Shown: in pieces, positions 18,029 to 26,688 of the stretch
Numbering within the stretch: the first letter of the stretch is position 1
Layout of the letters: each line of letters opens with the position of its first letter
Origin: Phocoenobacter atlanticus
GTDB lineage: Bacteria; Pseudomonadota; Gammaproteobacteria; Enterobacterales; Pasteurellaceae
Strand: one strand, 5' to 3'
DNA: 64,000 nt
Assembly (NCBI RefSeq): GCF_030764225.1
Contig: NZ_JASAXH010000005.1
Translations under genes and position numbers: made by a program
The notes under the pieces: generated by a model
What the model saw: only the letters and a program-made list of their open reading frames with translations
What the model was told of the DNA's origin: nothing
Database searches by the model: none

Positions 18029-18042
18029 TTGATTTTAAACAA
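18029..18042 (+). promoter_or_regulatory. Candidate Fnr box upstream of torY
   Basis: TTGATTTTAAACAA matches the Fnr consensus TTGAT-N4-ATCAA with one mismatch, about 130 bases before the torY start. The same variant (TTGAT-N4-AACAA) occurs upstream of fnr itself at 39114-39127. Anaerobic induction of an S/N-oxide reductase would fit. Confidence 0.45.
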
Positions 18043-18168
18043 CTTTTATTAAGGTATCTAACTATATATTTATACTTATAACTGTATAATGCAAAGTTAA
18101 TATTATTTATTTTTTATTACTGGTTTTAGCCAGTAAGTTTATTTTTTATTTTTAAGTTGGGGTGTTCA

Positions 18169-19317
18169 ATGAAAGTATTTCATTGGTTAAAGAATTTTTT
18201 CTTTAAACCGTCTAAATTAGGTTTAGGCGTATTGTTAGTAACAGGTGCTATTGCAGGTATTATTGCTTGGATAGTTTTTAATACGGTAATGGAAGAAACC
18301 AGTACCGAAGAATTTTGTGTAAGTTGCCACTCAATGCAACAACCTTTAGAAGAATTGAAAGAAAAATCTCATTTTTCAAATAAATTCGGTGTAAGTGCTT
18401 CTTGTGGAGATTGTCACGTACCACACAAAAAAATTGACAAATATATTCGTAAAATTGAAGCGCTTAAAGAAGTGTTTGCAGAAGTGACGGGTAAATATGA
18501 TGAAGAAGGTTCTTTTGAAAAACATCGTTTAGAGATGGCGGAAAGAGAGTGGGCAAGAATGTCTGCAAATGGTTCTCAAGCGTGTAAAAATTGCCACCGT
18601 TATGATCGTATGAAGTTTGATGAAATGAAACCTGCAGCACGTGAAGCAATGAAAGCGGCAGCAGCCAAAGATCAAAGTTGTATTGATTGTCACAAAGGCA
18701 TTTCACACCATTTACCAAAACCAAAAGAAGTGGAAGCGGTAAGTGATTTAACCGCAGGAACAACATATTTCACAAAAGAAAGTGCGAAATTATTTTCTGA
18801 TGAAGCAATGCAACAAGAAATTGGTTATTTAGAAACGGCCGTACCTGTGAAATTTGTTAAATCAGGCGATAAGTCTGACTTAGTTGAGTTTACCGTATGG
18901 CGTAAAGCAAAAGGTTTTGGACGTATTGGTTATCACGAAATGGGTAAAAATATTACCGATGCGGTATTAACCAAAGCGTTTATGAAAACGAAGCCAAAAC
19001 AATATGAAGTTATTGAAAAATATAAAGATTCTGTTACTCGCTTAAAATGGCAAAAGATTAAATTACAAGCGTGGGTGACAAAATCACAGTTAATAGAGAA
19101 TATTGATACACTTTGGGCGAAAGCAGAAGGCGTATATAAAACACAATGTAGCGTTTGTCATAAGCAACCAGATGTTGCACATTTTGATGCAAATACTTGG
19201 ATTGGTTTATTTAATGGAATGGTTGGCTTTACCAGTATAGATGAAACGACTGGTAAACAAGTATTACGTTATTTACAAATGCACTCATCAGATTTTGAAA
19301 AACATCCTACTAAATAA
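18169..19317 (+). CDS. torY: Pentaheme c-type cytochrome, TorC/TorY family
   Basis: Membrane-anchored NapC/NirT-type cytochrome that passes electrons from menaquinol to the periplasmic reductase. One helix (about residues 12-34) anchors it. Five CxxCH heme sites are visible: CVSCH, CGDCH, CKNCH and CIDCH in the N-terminal NapC-like part and CSVCH near residue 325 in the C-terminal monoheme domain, the pattern of TorC/TorY. The start at ATG 18169 follows GGGGTG; a TTG four codons earlier is less likely. Twelve bases precede torZ. Heme attachment needs the ccm genes 4 kb downstream. Confidence 0.93.
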   Translation: MKVFHWLKNFFFKPSKLGLGVLLVTGAIAGIIAWIVFNTVMEETSTEEFCVSCHSMQQPLEELKEKSHFSNKFGVSASCGDCHVPHKKIDKYIRKIEALKEVFAEVTGKYDEEGSFEKHRLEMAEREWARMSANGSQACKNCHRYDRMKFDEMKPAAREAMKAAAAKDQSCIDCHKGISHHLPKPKEVEAVSDLTAGTTYFTKESAKLFSDEAMQQEIGYLETAVPVKFVKSGDKSDLVEFTVWRKAKGFGRIGYHEMGKNITDAVLTKAFMKTKPKQYEVIEKYKDSVTRLKWQKIKLQAWVTKSQLIENIDTLWAKAEGVYKTQCSVCHKQPDVAHFDANTWIGLFNGMVGFTSIDETTGKQVLRYLQMHSSDFEKHPTK

Positions 19318-19328
19318 GGAGAAAAATT

Positions 19329-21809
19329 ATGCAACAATCTCGTCGTCAGTTTTTAACCAGTGCTTCGGCAATGGCTGCAACTCTTTCAATGCCAAGCTTT
19401 CTTGTTTCAAGAAGTGCGTTTGCAAATGCAGAGTCATCAGAATGGAAATTAACCGGTTCACACTGGGGGGCATTTCGTGCCAAAGTTGAAAATGGAAAAG
19501 TAAGTGCGGTTAAAGCATTTGAGTATGATAAAAACCCAACAGAAATGCTTAAAGGCATCAAAGGTTTAATTTATAGTGAAGCCCGTGTTCGCTATCCTAT
19601 GGTACGTTTAGATTGGCTTAAAAACCGTAAAAATCCTGAAAAATTAATCGGTGTTGAAAACCGTGGTGATAACCGTTTTGTACGTGTATCTTGGGACGAT
19701 GCGTTAGACTATTTCTATCAAGAATTAGATCGTGTTCAAAAAAATTATGGTCCTTGGGCATTACACACGGCAAACGTAGGTTGGCGTTCAACAGGTCAAT
19801 TCCACAGTTGTGGTAACCATATGAACCGTGCTGTGGGTATGTTTGGACATAGTGTGACTTCTGCTGGGGACTATTCTACTGGTGCAGGACAAGTTATTCT
19901 TCCTTACGTATTAGGTTCAACCGAAGTTTATTCACAAGGTACGTCTTGGGACGTAATCTTAAAAGAAAGTGAAAATATCATTTTCTGGTCAAGCGATCCT
20001 GTTAAAAACTTACAAGTAGGTTGGAACTGTGAAACTCACGAAGCTTATGCTTATTTAGAGCAGTTAAAACAAAAAGTAGCAGCGAAAGGCGTAAACGTTA
20101 TTTCTGTTGACCCAGTTAAAACAAAAACACAAAATTTCTTAGGTTGTGAACATCAGTATATCAACCCACAAACAGACGTTGCGATGATGTTGGCAATGGC
20201 GTATGTGCTTTATACTGAAAAATTATACAATGAAGACTTTATCGATACTTATACTGTCGGTTTTGAAGATTTTGTACCATACTTAATGGGAAAAACAGAA
20301 GATAAAGTAGCGAAAACACCAGAATGGGCAGAAAAAATCTGTGGTATTCCAGCGGATAAAATTCGTGAATTTACGCGTTCATTAGTGGGTAAACGTACAC
20401 AATTTATCTTTGGTTGGGCAATTCAACGTCAGCAACATGGTGAGCAACCATATTGGATGGCTGCGGTATTAGCGTCAATGCTAGGACAAATTGGTTTACC
20501 TGGTGGTGGTATCAGTTATGCACACCATTATAGTTCTGTTGGTGTATCAAGCTCAGGTGCAGCAATGCCAGGTGCATTTCCACTTAATATTGATGAAGGT
20601 CAAAAACCTGTTTACGATAACAAAGATTATAAAGGTTATAGTGCGGTTATTCCTGTGGCAAGAGCAACAGATTCGATTCTTCACGCTGGCGAAACCATTA
20701 ATTACAATGGTAAAAAAGTGGTTTATGCACCATATAAAATGGTAATTTTCTCAGGTTGTAACCAATGGCACCGTCAGTCACAACATAATAAAATGAAAGA
20801 AGCGTTCAAAAAATTAGAAACCGTTATTTCTGTTGATTATGCTTGGACTGCAACTTGTCGTTTTGCTGATATTGTATTACCAGCTTGTACCCCATTTGAA
20901 CGTAACGATATTGATGGTTATGGTTCATACAGTGCACGTGGTGTGATTAAAATGGAAAAATTAGTTGAGCCATTATATGAATCTCGTCCAGACTTTGAGA
21001 TCTTTAAAGATCTTTGTAAACGTTTTGGTAAAGAAAAAGAATATACGCGTGGTATGGATGAAATGCAATGGGTTGAGTCACTTTACGAAGATTGTCGTAA
21101 AGAGAATAATGGCAAATTTGAAATGCCTCCATTTGCAGAATTCTGGAAAAAAGGTTATGTATTATTCCCAGAAGGTAAACCTTGGGTACGTCACGCTGAC
21201 TTCATTGAAGATCCAGAATTACACGCATTAGGTACACCATCAGGCTTTATTGAAATATTTAGTAATAAGATTGCTGAGTATGGCTATAATAACTGTAAAG
21301 GTCACCCTATGTGGTTCGAAAAAGAAGAACGTTCACACGGCGGTCCTAAATCAGATAAATATCCATTCTGGTTACAATCTTGCCACCCTGATAAACGTTT
21401 ACACTCACAAATGTGTCAATCAAAAGAGTTACGTGAAACTTACGCAATTCAAGGTCGTGAGCCATTATTTATGAACCCAGAAGATGCGAAAAAATTAGGT
21501 ATTGCTCACGGTGATTTGGTTCGTGTATTTAATGATCGTGGTCAAGCAATTGTAGGTGCACATTTATCTGATAATTTCCCAAGTGGTGTATTACGTTTAC
21601 AAGAAGGGGCTTGGTTCTCTCCATTAGGAGCAGAAGACGGTGCTATTGATACCTATGGTTCACCAAATACAATGACATTAGATATTGGTACATCTGAGCT
21701 TGCTCAAGCAGTATCGGCAAATACTTGTATTGTGAATGTTGAAAAATATCAAGGTGATGCACCAGCACCAAATGGCTTTACTGGTCCAACAGAAGTTAAG
21801 TTATCATAA
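19329..21809 (+). CDS. torZ: Periplasmic TorZ/MtsZ-type molybdoenzyme (S-/N-oxide reductase)
   Basis: DMSO-reductase-family catalytic subunit of 826 residues that binds bis-MGD molybdenum. A Tat signal (SRRQFLTSASAMA, cut near residue 33) directs folded export. The Mo-ligand serine is in GDYSTGAGQV near residue 183; the N-terminus has no 4Fe-4S motif, as in TorA/DorA/BisC. In H. influenzae the orthologue is reported to reduce methionine and biotin sulfoxides (MtsZ); TMAO reductase is the other option, and sequence alone cannot decide. AAGGAG is 8 bases before the ATG. It forms an operon with torY and torD. Confidence 0.92.
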   Translation: MQQSRRQFLTSASAMAATLSMPSFLVSRSAFANAESSEWKLTGSHWGAFRAKVENGKVSAVKAFEYDKNPTEMLKGIKGLIYSEARVRYPMVRLDWLKNRKNPEKLIGVENRGDNRFVRVSWDDALDYFYQELDRVQKNYGPWALHTANVGWRSTGQFHSCGNHMNRAVGMFGHSVTSAGDYSTGAGQVILPYVLGSTEVYSQGTSWDVILKESENIIFWSSDPVKNLQVGWNCETHEAYAYLEQLKQKVAAKGVNVISVDPVKTKTQNFLGCEHQYINPQTDVAMMLAMAYVLYTEKLYNEDFIDTYTVGFEDFVPYLMGKTEDKVAKTPEWAEKICGIPADKIREFTRSLVGKRTQFIFGWAIQRQQHGEQPYWMAAVLASMLGQIGLPGGGISYAHHYSSVGVSSSGAAMPGAFPLNIDEGQKPVYDNKDYKGYSAVIPVARATDSILHAGETINYNGKKVVYAPYKMVIFSGCNQWHRQSQHNKMKEAFKKLETVISVDYAWTATCRFADIVLPACTPFERNDIDGYGSYSARGVIKMEKLVEPLYESRPDFEIFKDLCKRFGKEKEYTRGMDEMQWVESLYEDCRKENNGKFEMPPFAEFWKKGYVLFPEGKPWVRHADFIEDPELHALGTPSGFIEIFSNKIAEYGYNNCKGHPMWFEKEERSHGGPKSDKYPFWLQSCHPDKRLHSQMCQSKELRETYAIQGREPLFMNPEDAKKLGIAHGDLVRVFNDRGQAIVGAHLSDNFPSGVLRLQEGAWFSPLGAEDGAIDTYGSPNTMTLDIGTSELAQAVSANTCIVNVEKYQGDAPAPNGFTGPTEVKLS

Positions 21810-21812
21810 AAT

Positions 21813-22400
21813 ATGATTAACTTAGCAAAAGAAGAAAAGGCATTTCTTTGCACGTGGTTTGGTAGTTTGCTAAGCCACGAGCTTACAGAAGAGCAGCTTA
21901 AACAATATCAGCAAGGTACGTTTGAGCCATTATTTGAATTATTATCTGAGCTGTTATCTGAACGAGGATTTTCATCACAGGTTCAACAGATTAAATCTGA
22001 TATAACTCAAATCAATGAAATGCCTTATGGTCAGTTAGAGCTAGCTGCTGATTTTACGCAACTTTTCTTACTTGATGGAGAAAGTAGTGCATTGCCGTAT
22101 GCCTCTGCTTATTTAGAAGAAGAGGATTTAGCAACGAACCTTGACTATATGGATTCATTGTTAACACAATTTGGACTGCAATTTAATCAAGAAAGTAAAG
22201 AACCCAGCGATCATATTGGTGTTTATTTGGAAATCTTGAATAAATTAGTGACAGAATCTGATTCTGAAAAACAGCAAGATTTTATACAAAATTATTTATT
22301 AATATGGTTAATTCCATTTAATGAAAAAGTACAAAAAGTTAAAACCAAAACAATGTTTTACCAAAATATTGTAGCGGTACTTGTTGCGATATTCAGTTAA
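21813..22400 (+). CDS. torD: TorD-family molybdoenzyme maturation chaperone
   Basis: Cytosolic all-helical chaperone, 195 residues, three bases after torZ. The family motif is kept as EPSDHIGVYLEIL (about residues 129-141), preceded by ADFTQLFLLDG. TorD proteins bind the Tat signal of their partner enzyme and keep it open for cofactor loading, so this one should serve TorZ. A hairpin terminator follows. Confidence 0.88.
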   Translation: MINLAKEEKAFLCTWFGSLLSHELTEEQLKQYQQGTFEPLFELLSELLSERGFSSQVQQIKSDITQINEMPYGQLELAADFTQLFLLDGESSALPYASAYLEEEDLATNLDYMDSLLTQFGLQFNQESKEPSDHIGVYLEILNKLVTESDSEKQQDFIQNYLLIWLIPFNEKVQKVKTKTMFYQNIVAVLVAIFS

Positions 22401-22427
22401 TAAGGTAGCGTTAAATTTATAACGAAG

Positions 22428-22455
22428 TGTGGTTGGATAAAAACATTCAACCACA
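22428..22455 (+). terminator. Terminator after torD
   Basis: TGTGGTTG (22428-22435) pairs with CAACCACA (22448-22455) and is followed by TTTTATT. It separates torYZD from tatA, although some read-through is possible. Confidence 0.7.
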
Positions 22456-22493
22456 TTTTATTCTATTTAGAGTATTATTTTTAGGAGATGAAA

Positions 22494-22715
22494 ATGGGAA
22501 TTAGTCCTTGGCAGTTATTAGCAATTGTTGTTGTCGTTATATTACTTTTTGGAACAAAAAAATTAAGAAATATGGGTTCTGATCTTGGTGGAGCAATGAA
22601 AGATTTCAAAAAGGCAATGAAAGATGAAGGACAAGAAACCGAAGCTAAAGATGCAGAATTTGAAAAAATTGTAGATGAAGTTAAACAAGATACAGTAAAG
22701 CAAGAGAAAAAATAA
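22494..22715 (+). CDS. tatA: Sec-independent translocase subunit TatA (without tatBC)
   Basis: A 73-residue TatA: an N-terminal membrane helix (WQLLAIVVVVILLFG, about residues 5-19), the FG hinge, then the amphipathic helix with KLRNMGSDLGGAMKDFKKAMK and an acidic tail. ATG 22494 is preferred over 22488 because AGGAG directly abuts the latter. tatB and tatC do not follow; the next gene is ccmA after a terminator. It may be the only tatA, displaced from tatBC, or a TatE-like paralogue recruited near the Tat-dependent reductase. Confidence 0.9.
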   Translation: MGISPWQLLAIVVVVILLFGTKKLRNMGSDLGGAMKDFKKAMKDEGQETEAKDAEFEKIVDEVKQDTVKQEKK

Positions 22716-22748
22716 AATTTTCTTATAAATAAAGGCTATTTTTAAGAT

Positions 22749-22773
22749 CCTGTGATAAATTTATTTTCACAGG
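22749..22773 (+). terminator. Terminator after tatA
   Basis: CCTGTGA (22749-22755) pairs with TCACAGG (22767-22773), followed by GTTTCTTGTT. It separates tatA from the ccm cluster. Confidence 0.7.
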
Positions 22774-22823
22774 GTTTCTTGTTATTAGTATTTTTATAAA
22801 AAATAAAGATTAATCAATATATT

Positions 22824-23480
22824 ATGTCAAACAATAATCAATTAAAAGTTGTGCAACTTTGTTGCCAGAGAGGAAATAAACGACTATTCAGTCATTTAGA
22901 TTTTTGCTGGAATGCAGGTGATTTTGTGCAAGTTGAAGGACATAATGGTATTGGAAAAACCAGCTTATTACGTATTTTAGTTGGATTAGCTCAACCTTTA
23001 AGCGGTGAGATCTTTTGGAATAATTGCAAAATTCATAAAAATCGAGAAGAGTATCACCATAATTTACTTTATTTAGGACACCTTACAGGAATTAAGCAAG
23101 AACTGACCGCTTGGGAAAATTTACAATTCTATCAAAAAGTAACGGATAGTAAGCCGAGTGATGATATTCTTTGGGATATTTTAAAAAAAGTGGGTTTATT
23201 TGGGCGTGAAGACATTATCGCAAGCCAGCTTTCAGCGGGGCAACAAAAACGTATTGCCTTAGCAAGATTATGGTTATCAAATGCACCTTTATGGATTTTA
23301 GATGAACCTTTTAATGCGATTGATAAACAAGGTGTTCAGGTTTTAACGCAATTATTTGAGCAACACACTCAAAAAGGCGGCATTGTGATTTTAACCAGTC
23401 ATCAAGAAGTTCCGAGTGAAAAATTAAAAATACTTCAACTAGAAAAGTATAAATATCAGGATAATGATGATGATATTTAG
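22824..23480 (+). CDS. ccmA: Cytochrome c maturation ATPase CcmA
   Basis: ATP-binding subunit of the CcmABCD complex, which drives release of holo-CcmE in the system I heme-attachment pathway. The 218 residues show Walker A GHNGIGKTS near residue 39, signature LSAGQQKRIALARL, and Walker B LWILDEPFNAID. It overlaps ccmB by 17 bases. It is the first gene of the ccm cluster, whose product is needed by the multiheme TorY upstream. Confidence 0.95.
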   Translation: MSNNNQLKVVQLCCQRGNKRLFSHLDFCWNAGDFVQVEGHNGIGKTSLLRILVGLAQPLSGEIFWNNCKIHKNREEYHHNLLYLGHLTGIKQELTAWENLQFYQKVTDSKPSDDILWDILKKVGLFGREDIIASQLSAGQQKRIALARLWLSNAPLWILDEPFNAIDKQGVQVLTQLFEQHTQKGGIVILTSHQEVPSEKLKILQLEKYKYQDNDDDI

Positions 23481-24135
23481 TCAAATTATTAAAAGAGAAT
23501 TACAAATTGCAATGCGAAAGCAAGCAGAAATTCTAAACCCATTATGGTTTTTTCTGATTGTTTTAACTTTGTTTCCCCTTGCGATGGGCTCAGATCCTGT
23601 ATTACTTTCAAAAATAGCCACTGGAATTGTATGGGTAGCAGCATTACTTTCAGCATTACTCTCGTTTGAACGTCTATTTCGTGATGATTTTATGGACGGT
23701 TCATTAGAACAAATAATATTACTTTCACAACCATTACCAATTATCGTATTGGCTAAAGTGATTGCTCATTGGCTATTAACAGGTTTACCCTTGATTTTAT
23801 TATCCCCTATTGCGGCATTATTACTCTCTTTGGAAATTCAGGTTTGGTGGGCATTGGTACTTACATTATTACTTGGCACACCGATTTTAAGTTGCATTGG
23901 TGCAATAGGTGTAGCACTAACTGTTGGGCTCAGAAAAGGAGGTGTACTATTAAGTTTATTAGTCCTTCCTCTTTTTATTCCAGTATTAATTTTTTCCGCC
24001 TCAGTATTAGATGCAGCAAATTTACAATTACCTTATCACGGTCAACTGGCTATTTTAGGGGCATTTTTAACAATAGCAATCACTTTATCACCTTTTGCAA
24101 TTGCCACTGCATTAAGAATTAGTTTAGATCAATAA
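23464..24135 (+). CDS. ccmB: Heme exporter permease subunit CcmB
   Basis: Six-helix membrane subunit of CcmABCD. The opening (IIKRELQIAMRKQAEILNPLWFF) and LERLFRD-type segment (FERLFRDDFMDGSLEQI) are family hallmarks. Three consecutive ATG codons (23464, 23467, 23470) can serve as start; all overlap the end of ccmA. It ends with ATALRISLDQ as in E. coli CcmB. Confidence 0.94.
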   Translation: MMMIFSQIIKRELQIAMRKQAEILNPLWFFLIVLTLFPLAMGSDPVLLSKIATGIVWVAALLSALLSFERLFRDDFMDGSLEQIILLSQPLPIIVLAKVIAHWLLTGLPLILLSPIAALLLSLEIQVWWALVLTLLLGTPILSCIGAIGVALTVGLRKGGVLLSLLVLPLFIPVLIFSASVLDAANLQLPYHGQLAILGAFLTIAITLSPFAIATALRISLDQ

Positions 24136-24149
24136 AAGGATAACAAAGA

Positions 24150-24881
24150 ATGTGGAAATGGTTACACCCTTATGCTAAATCAGAAACTCAGTATTATTTG
24201 TGTGGAAAATTTATTCCATTATTTGCAGTACTAAGTATTGCATTATTAGGCGTTGGAATTGTATGGGGGTTGGCTTTCGCTCCAGCAGATTACCAACAAG
24301 GGAATAGTTTTAGAATTATGTATATTCACGTTCCAAGTGCAATTTGGTCTATGGCTGTTTATGGTTCAATGGCAATTGCGGCTGTTGTGGCATTAGTTTG
24401 GCAAATTAAACAAGCCCATATTGCAATGATTGCAATGGCACCGATTGGAGCAACTTTTACATTTATTGCACTGGTCACAGGAGCAATTTGGGGCAAACCA
24501 ATGTGGGGAACGTGGTGGGTGTGGGACGCTCGTTTAACGGCTGAACTTATTTTATTTTTTCTTTATATTGGTGTAATTGCACTTTATTCAGCCTTTCAAA
24601 ATGAAAGGGTAGGAGCAAAAGCAGCGGGTATTTTAAGTATTGTGGGTGTAATTAATTTACCAATTATTCATTTTTCAGTAGAGTGGTGGAATACGCTACA
24701 TCAGGGAGCGAGTATTACAAAATTTGAAAAACCATCCATTGCTACCCCAATGTTAATACCATTAATTTTATGTATTTTTGGTTTTATGATGCTTTATATT
24801 TGGTTTACCTTAGTACGTTACCGAGTAGAATTAGTGAGAAGTGAGAAAAATCGTGCTTGGGTACAGAATTTAGTAGGGTAG
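24150..24881 (+). CDS. ccmC: Heme-handling protein CcmC
   Basis: Six-helix inner-membrane protein that loads heme onto CcmE. The tryptophan-rich WGTWWVWDARLT motif sits near residue 125, flanked by the conserved histidines in YIHVPSAIW and in IIHFSVEWWNTLHQG. Its 243 residues are full length, so the unrelated gene inserted just downstream has not truncated it. AAAGGA precedes the ATG. Confidence 0.95.
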   Translation: MWKWLHPYAKSETQYYLCGKFIPLFAVLSIALLGVGIVWGLAFAPADYQQGNSFRIMYIHVPSAIWSMAVYGSMAIAAVVALVWQIKQAHIAMIAMAPIGATFTFIALVTGAIWGKPMWGTWWVWDARLTAELILFFLYIGVIALYSAFQNERVGAKAAGILSIVGVINLPIIHFSVEWWNTLHQGASITKFEKPSIATPMLIPLILCIFGFMMLYIWFTLVRYRVELVRSEKNRAWVQNLVG

Positions 24882-24885
24882 ATTT

Positions 24886-25878
24886 ATGACAAGTATTCAA
24901 CCAAATTATTTATTAGAGTTTACTGAAATAAGCTCAATGATAAAAAGCGCTAGAGAAAATGTAATTAAAGCGATTAATAGTGAATTAATTGAGCTTTATT
25001 GGAATATTGGTAAATACATTACTAATAAGGTTAAACAAGATGGTTGGGGAAATAAAGTAGTTCAAAATCTGGCTGATTTTTTGAAGCAGAGTGAACTTAA
25101 TTCGAAAGGTTTTTCTGCTCAAAATTTATGGCGAATGAAACAATTTTATGAAACTTATCATAAAAATCCAAAACTCTCACTGCTGGTGAGAGAAATTAGT
25201 TGGACAAATAACATACTTATTATTTCTCAAACTAAAAGTGATGAAGAAAGAGAATTTTATCTAAATCTCACTGCAAAAGAAAAATACACGAAAAAAGAGC
25301 TTTCAAGACAATTAGCAAGTGGGTTATTTGAGAGAGTATTACTTTCGGATAAAAATATCTCACCATTGGCGAGAGAAATCTATCCAAATATTAATGAGCA
25401 TATTAAAGATTATTATTCACTTGAATTTTTAGGATTACAAAATAGTTATTCAGAATTTGGATTAAAAAAATCAATTATTCATAATTTAAAAGATTTCATT
25501 CTTGAATTTGGTAAAGATTTTTTATTTGTTGGTGAAGAGTTTAAATTGCAAGTAGGCTCGAAAGATTATGCCATTGATTTATTGTTCTATCATAGAGAAT
25601 TAAATTGTTTAGTTGCTTTGGAATTAAAGGTTGGAGACTTTAAACCTGAGTATATGGGAAAAATGGATTTCTATCTTGGAGCATTGGATAAATATGTCAA
25701 AAAACCGCACGAAAATCCTAGTATTGGGATTATTTTATGCAGGACAAAAGATGAAAATATTGTTGAAATTTCTTTAAATAGAAGTACATCACCGACAATT
25801 ATTAGTCAATATGAAACAAAATTAATAGATAAGAAATTATTAAGAAGTAAATTAGATGAGTTATTCTATAACGAATAG
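24886..25878 (+). CDS. DUF1016/YhcG-type PD-(D/E)XK nuclease-domain protein inserted in the ccm operon
   Basis: A 330-residue YhcG-family protein: an N-terminal DUF1016 helical domain (about residues 10-150, with LYWNIGKYI, GWGNKVVQNLA and GFSAQNLWRMKQFY) and a C-terminal PD-(D/E)XK nuclease-like domain with a catalytic-type D in YAIDLLFYH and the E-x-K pair in LVALELKVGDF (about residues 225-255). Family members are widespread and poorly understood; some associate with restriction-modification or other defence loci. Here it stands in the cytochrome c operon between ccmC and ccmD, four bases after ccmC, with a palindrome on its far side. No functional tie to ccm is evident, so it is likely an insertion. 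Confidence 0.85.
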   Translation: MTSIQPNYLLEFTEISSMIKSARENVIKAINSELIELYWNIGKYITNKVKQDGWGNKVVQNLADFLKQSELNSKGFSAQNLWRMKQFYETYHKNPKLSLLVREISWTNNILIISQTKSDEEREFYLNLTAKEKYTKKELSRQLASGLFERVLLSDKNISPLAREIYPNINEHIKDYYSLEFLGLQNSYSEFGLKKSIIHNLKDFILEFGKDFLFVGEEFKLQVGSKDYAIDLLFYHRELNCLVALELKVGDFKPEYMGKMDFYLGALDKYVKKPHENPSIGIILCRTKDENIVEISLNRSTSPTIISQYETKLIDKKLLRSKLDELFYNE

Positions 25879-25919
25879 CGGTTATATTTAATTAAAAATT
25901 TACACATTTTAATACTTTT

Positions 25920-25945
25920 GTAGAGACAGGGCATGCCCTGTCTAC
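25920..25945. repeat. Perfect palindrome between the DUF1016 gene and ccmD
   Basis: A GTAGA arm followed by GACAGGGC and its complement GCCCTGTC around a central CATG-type dyad, ending in TCTAC. GTAGAGACAGGGC reads almost exactly back as GCCCTGTCTAC. It is GC-rich relative to its surroundings and marks the right edge of the inserted nuclease gene. It may be a small mobile palindrome or a transcription attenuator. Confidence 0.5.
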
Positions 25946-25975
25946 GAATATACAAATATGGAGAATAGAACAACA

Positions 25976-26173
25976 ATGTTTTTTCAATCTTGGAGTGATT
26001 TTTTTAATATGGGAGGCTACGGTTTTTATGTCTGGCTCGCTTATGGGATTTCTTTTGTCGCAATTTTAGTTTTAGGTTTGCAAAGTATTAGCAGTAAGAA
26101 AGCACTATTTAAAGAAATAAAACGAGAACAACAGCGTAAACAACGTCAACAAACAATAAGAGGGAGCTTATGA
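25976..26173 (+). CDS. ccmD: Heme exporter subunit CcmD
   Basis: Small single-helix protein that stabilises CcmC-CcmE complexes. MFFQSWSDFFNMGGYGFYVW is the family start, so I place it at ATG 25976; an ATG 18 bases upstream is also in frame, and GGAG lies about 12 bases before 25976. The helix spans about residues 17-36, followed by a basic tail. It overlaps ccmE by 4 bases. Confidence 0.9.
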   Translation: MFFQSWSDFFNMGGYGFYVWLAYGISFVAILVLGLQSISSKKALFKEIKREQQRKQRQQTIRGSL

Positions 26174-26688
26174 ACCCTAGACGTAAATCCAGACTAACCA
26201 TCATTATTTTTGTATTAGTGGGCGTGACTATTGCGTCCACTTTGATGCTCTATGCACTGCGTCAAAATATTGATTTATTTTATACACCATCAGAAGTAAT
26301 TTATGGTAAAAACGACGATGTTTCCACTAAACCTAAAGTAGGGCAACGTATCCGTGTGGGCGGAATGGTTGTGGTTGGTTCTGTTGAACGTGATAATAAA
26401 AGTTTAAAAGTTACCTTTGAACTGAATGATATAGGACCTTCAATGACGGTTAAATATGATGGTATCTTGCCTGATTTATTCCGTGAAGGGCAGGGAATAG
26501 TTGCTCAAGGGGTGCTTGTTGCACCAACAGTGTTAGAAGCAACAGAAGTATTAGCAAAACACGATGAAAATTATGTACCACCTGAATTAAATGACCAGAT
26601 GAAAAAAATTCATAAACCGATGGGCGTGTCTAATTTAACGAGTGAGAGTGAAAGAGATCGTCAACAATCTAAAGAAGGTTCTCAATGA
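26170..26688 (+). CDS. ccmE: Periplasmic heme chaperone CcmE
   Basis: Membrane-anchored protein that covalently binds heme and passes it to the CcmFGH ligase. One N-terminal helix (about residues 9-30), an OB-fold domain with GGMVVVGSVERD, and the heme-binding histidine in LAKHDENYVPPE near residue 131. 172 residues, with a hydrophilic tail. It overlaps both neighbours by 4 bases. Confidence 0.95.
   Translation: MNPRRKSRLTIIIFVLVGVTIASTLMLYALRQNIDLFYTPSEVIYGKNDDVSTKPKVGQRIRVGGMVVVGSVERDNKSLKVTFELNDIGPSMTVKYDGILPDLFREGQGIVAQGVLVAPTVLEATEVLAKHDENYVPPELNDQMKKIHKPMGVSNLTSESERDRQQSKEGSQ

Noticed and set aside
19329..21809. Calling the reductase BisC (cytosolic biotin sulfoxide reductase)
   Set aside because: It has a Tat signal and an adjacent pentaheme cytochrome gene, so it is periplasmic and of the TorZ/MtsZ type.
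25920..25945. Palindrome containing ACAGGGCATG and CTAC, shared with part of the CRISPR repeat, as a stray CRISPR repeat
   Set aside because: The shared bases are short and the palindrome is symmetrical, unlike the CRISPR repeat. No spacer or second copy is nearby, so coincidence is likely.
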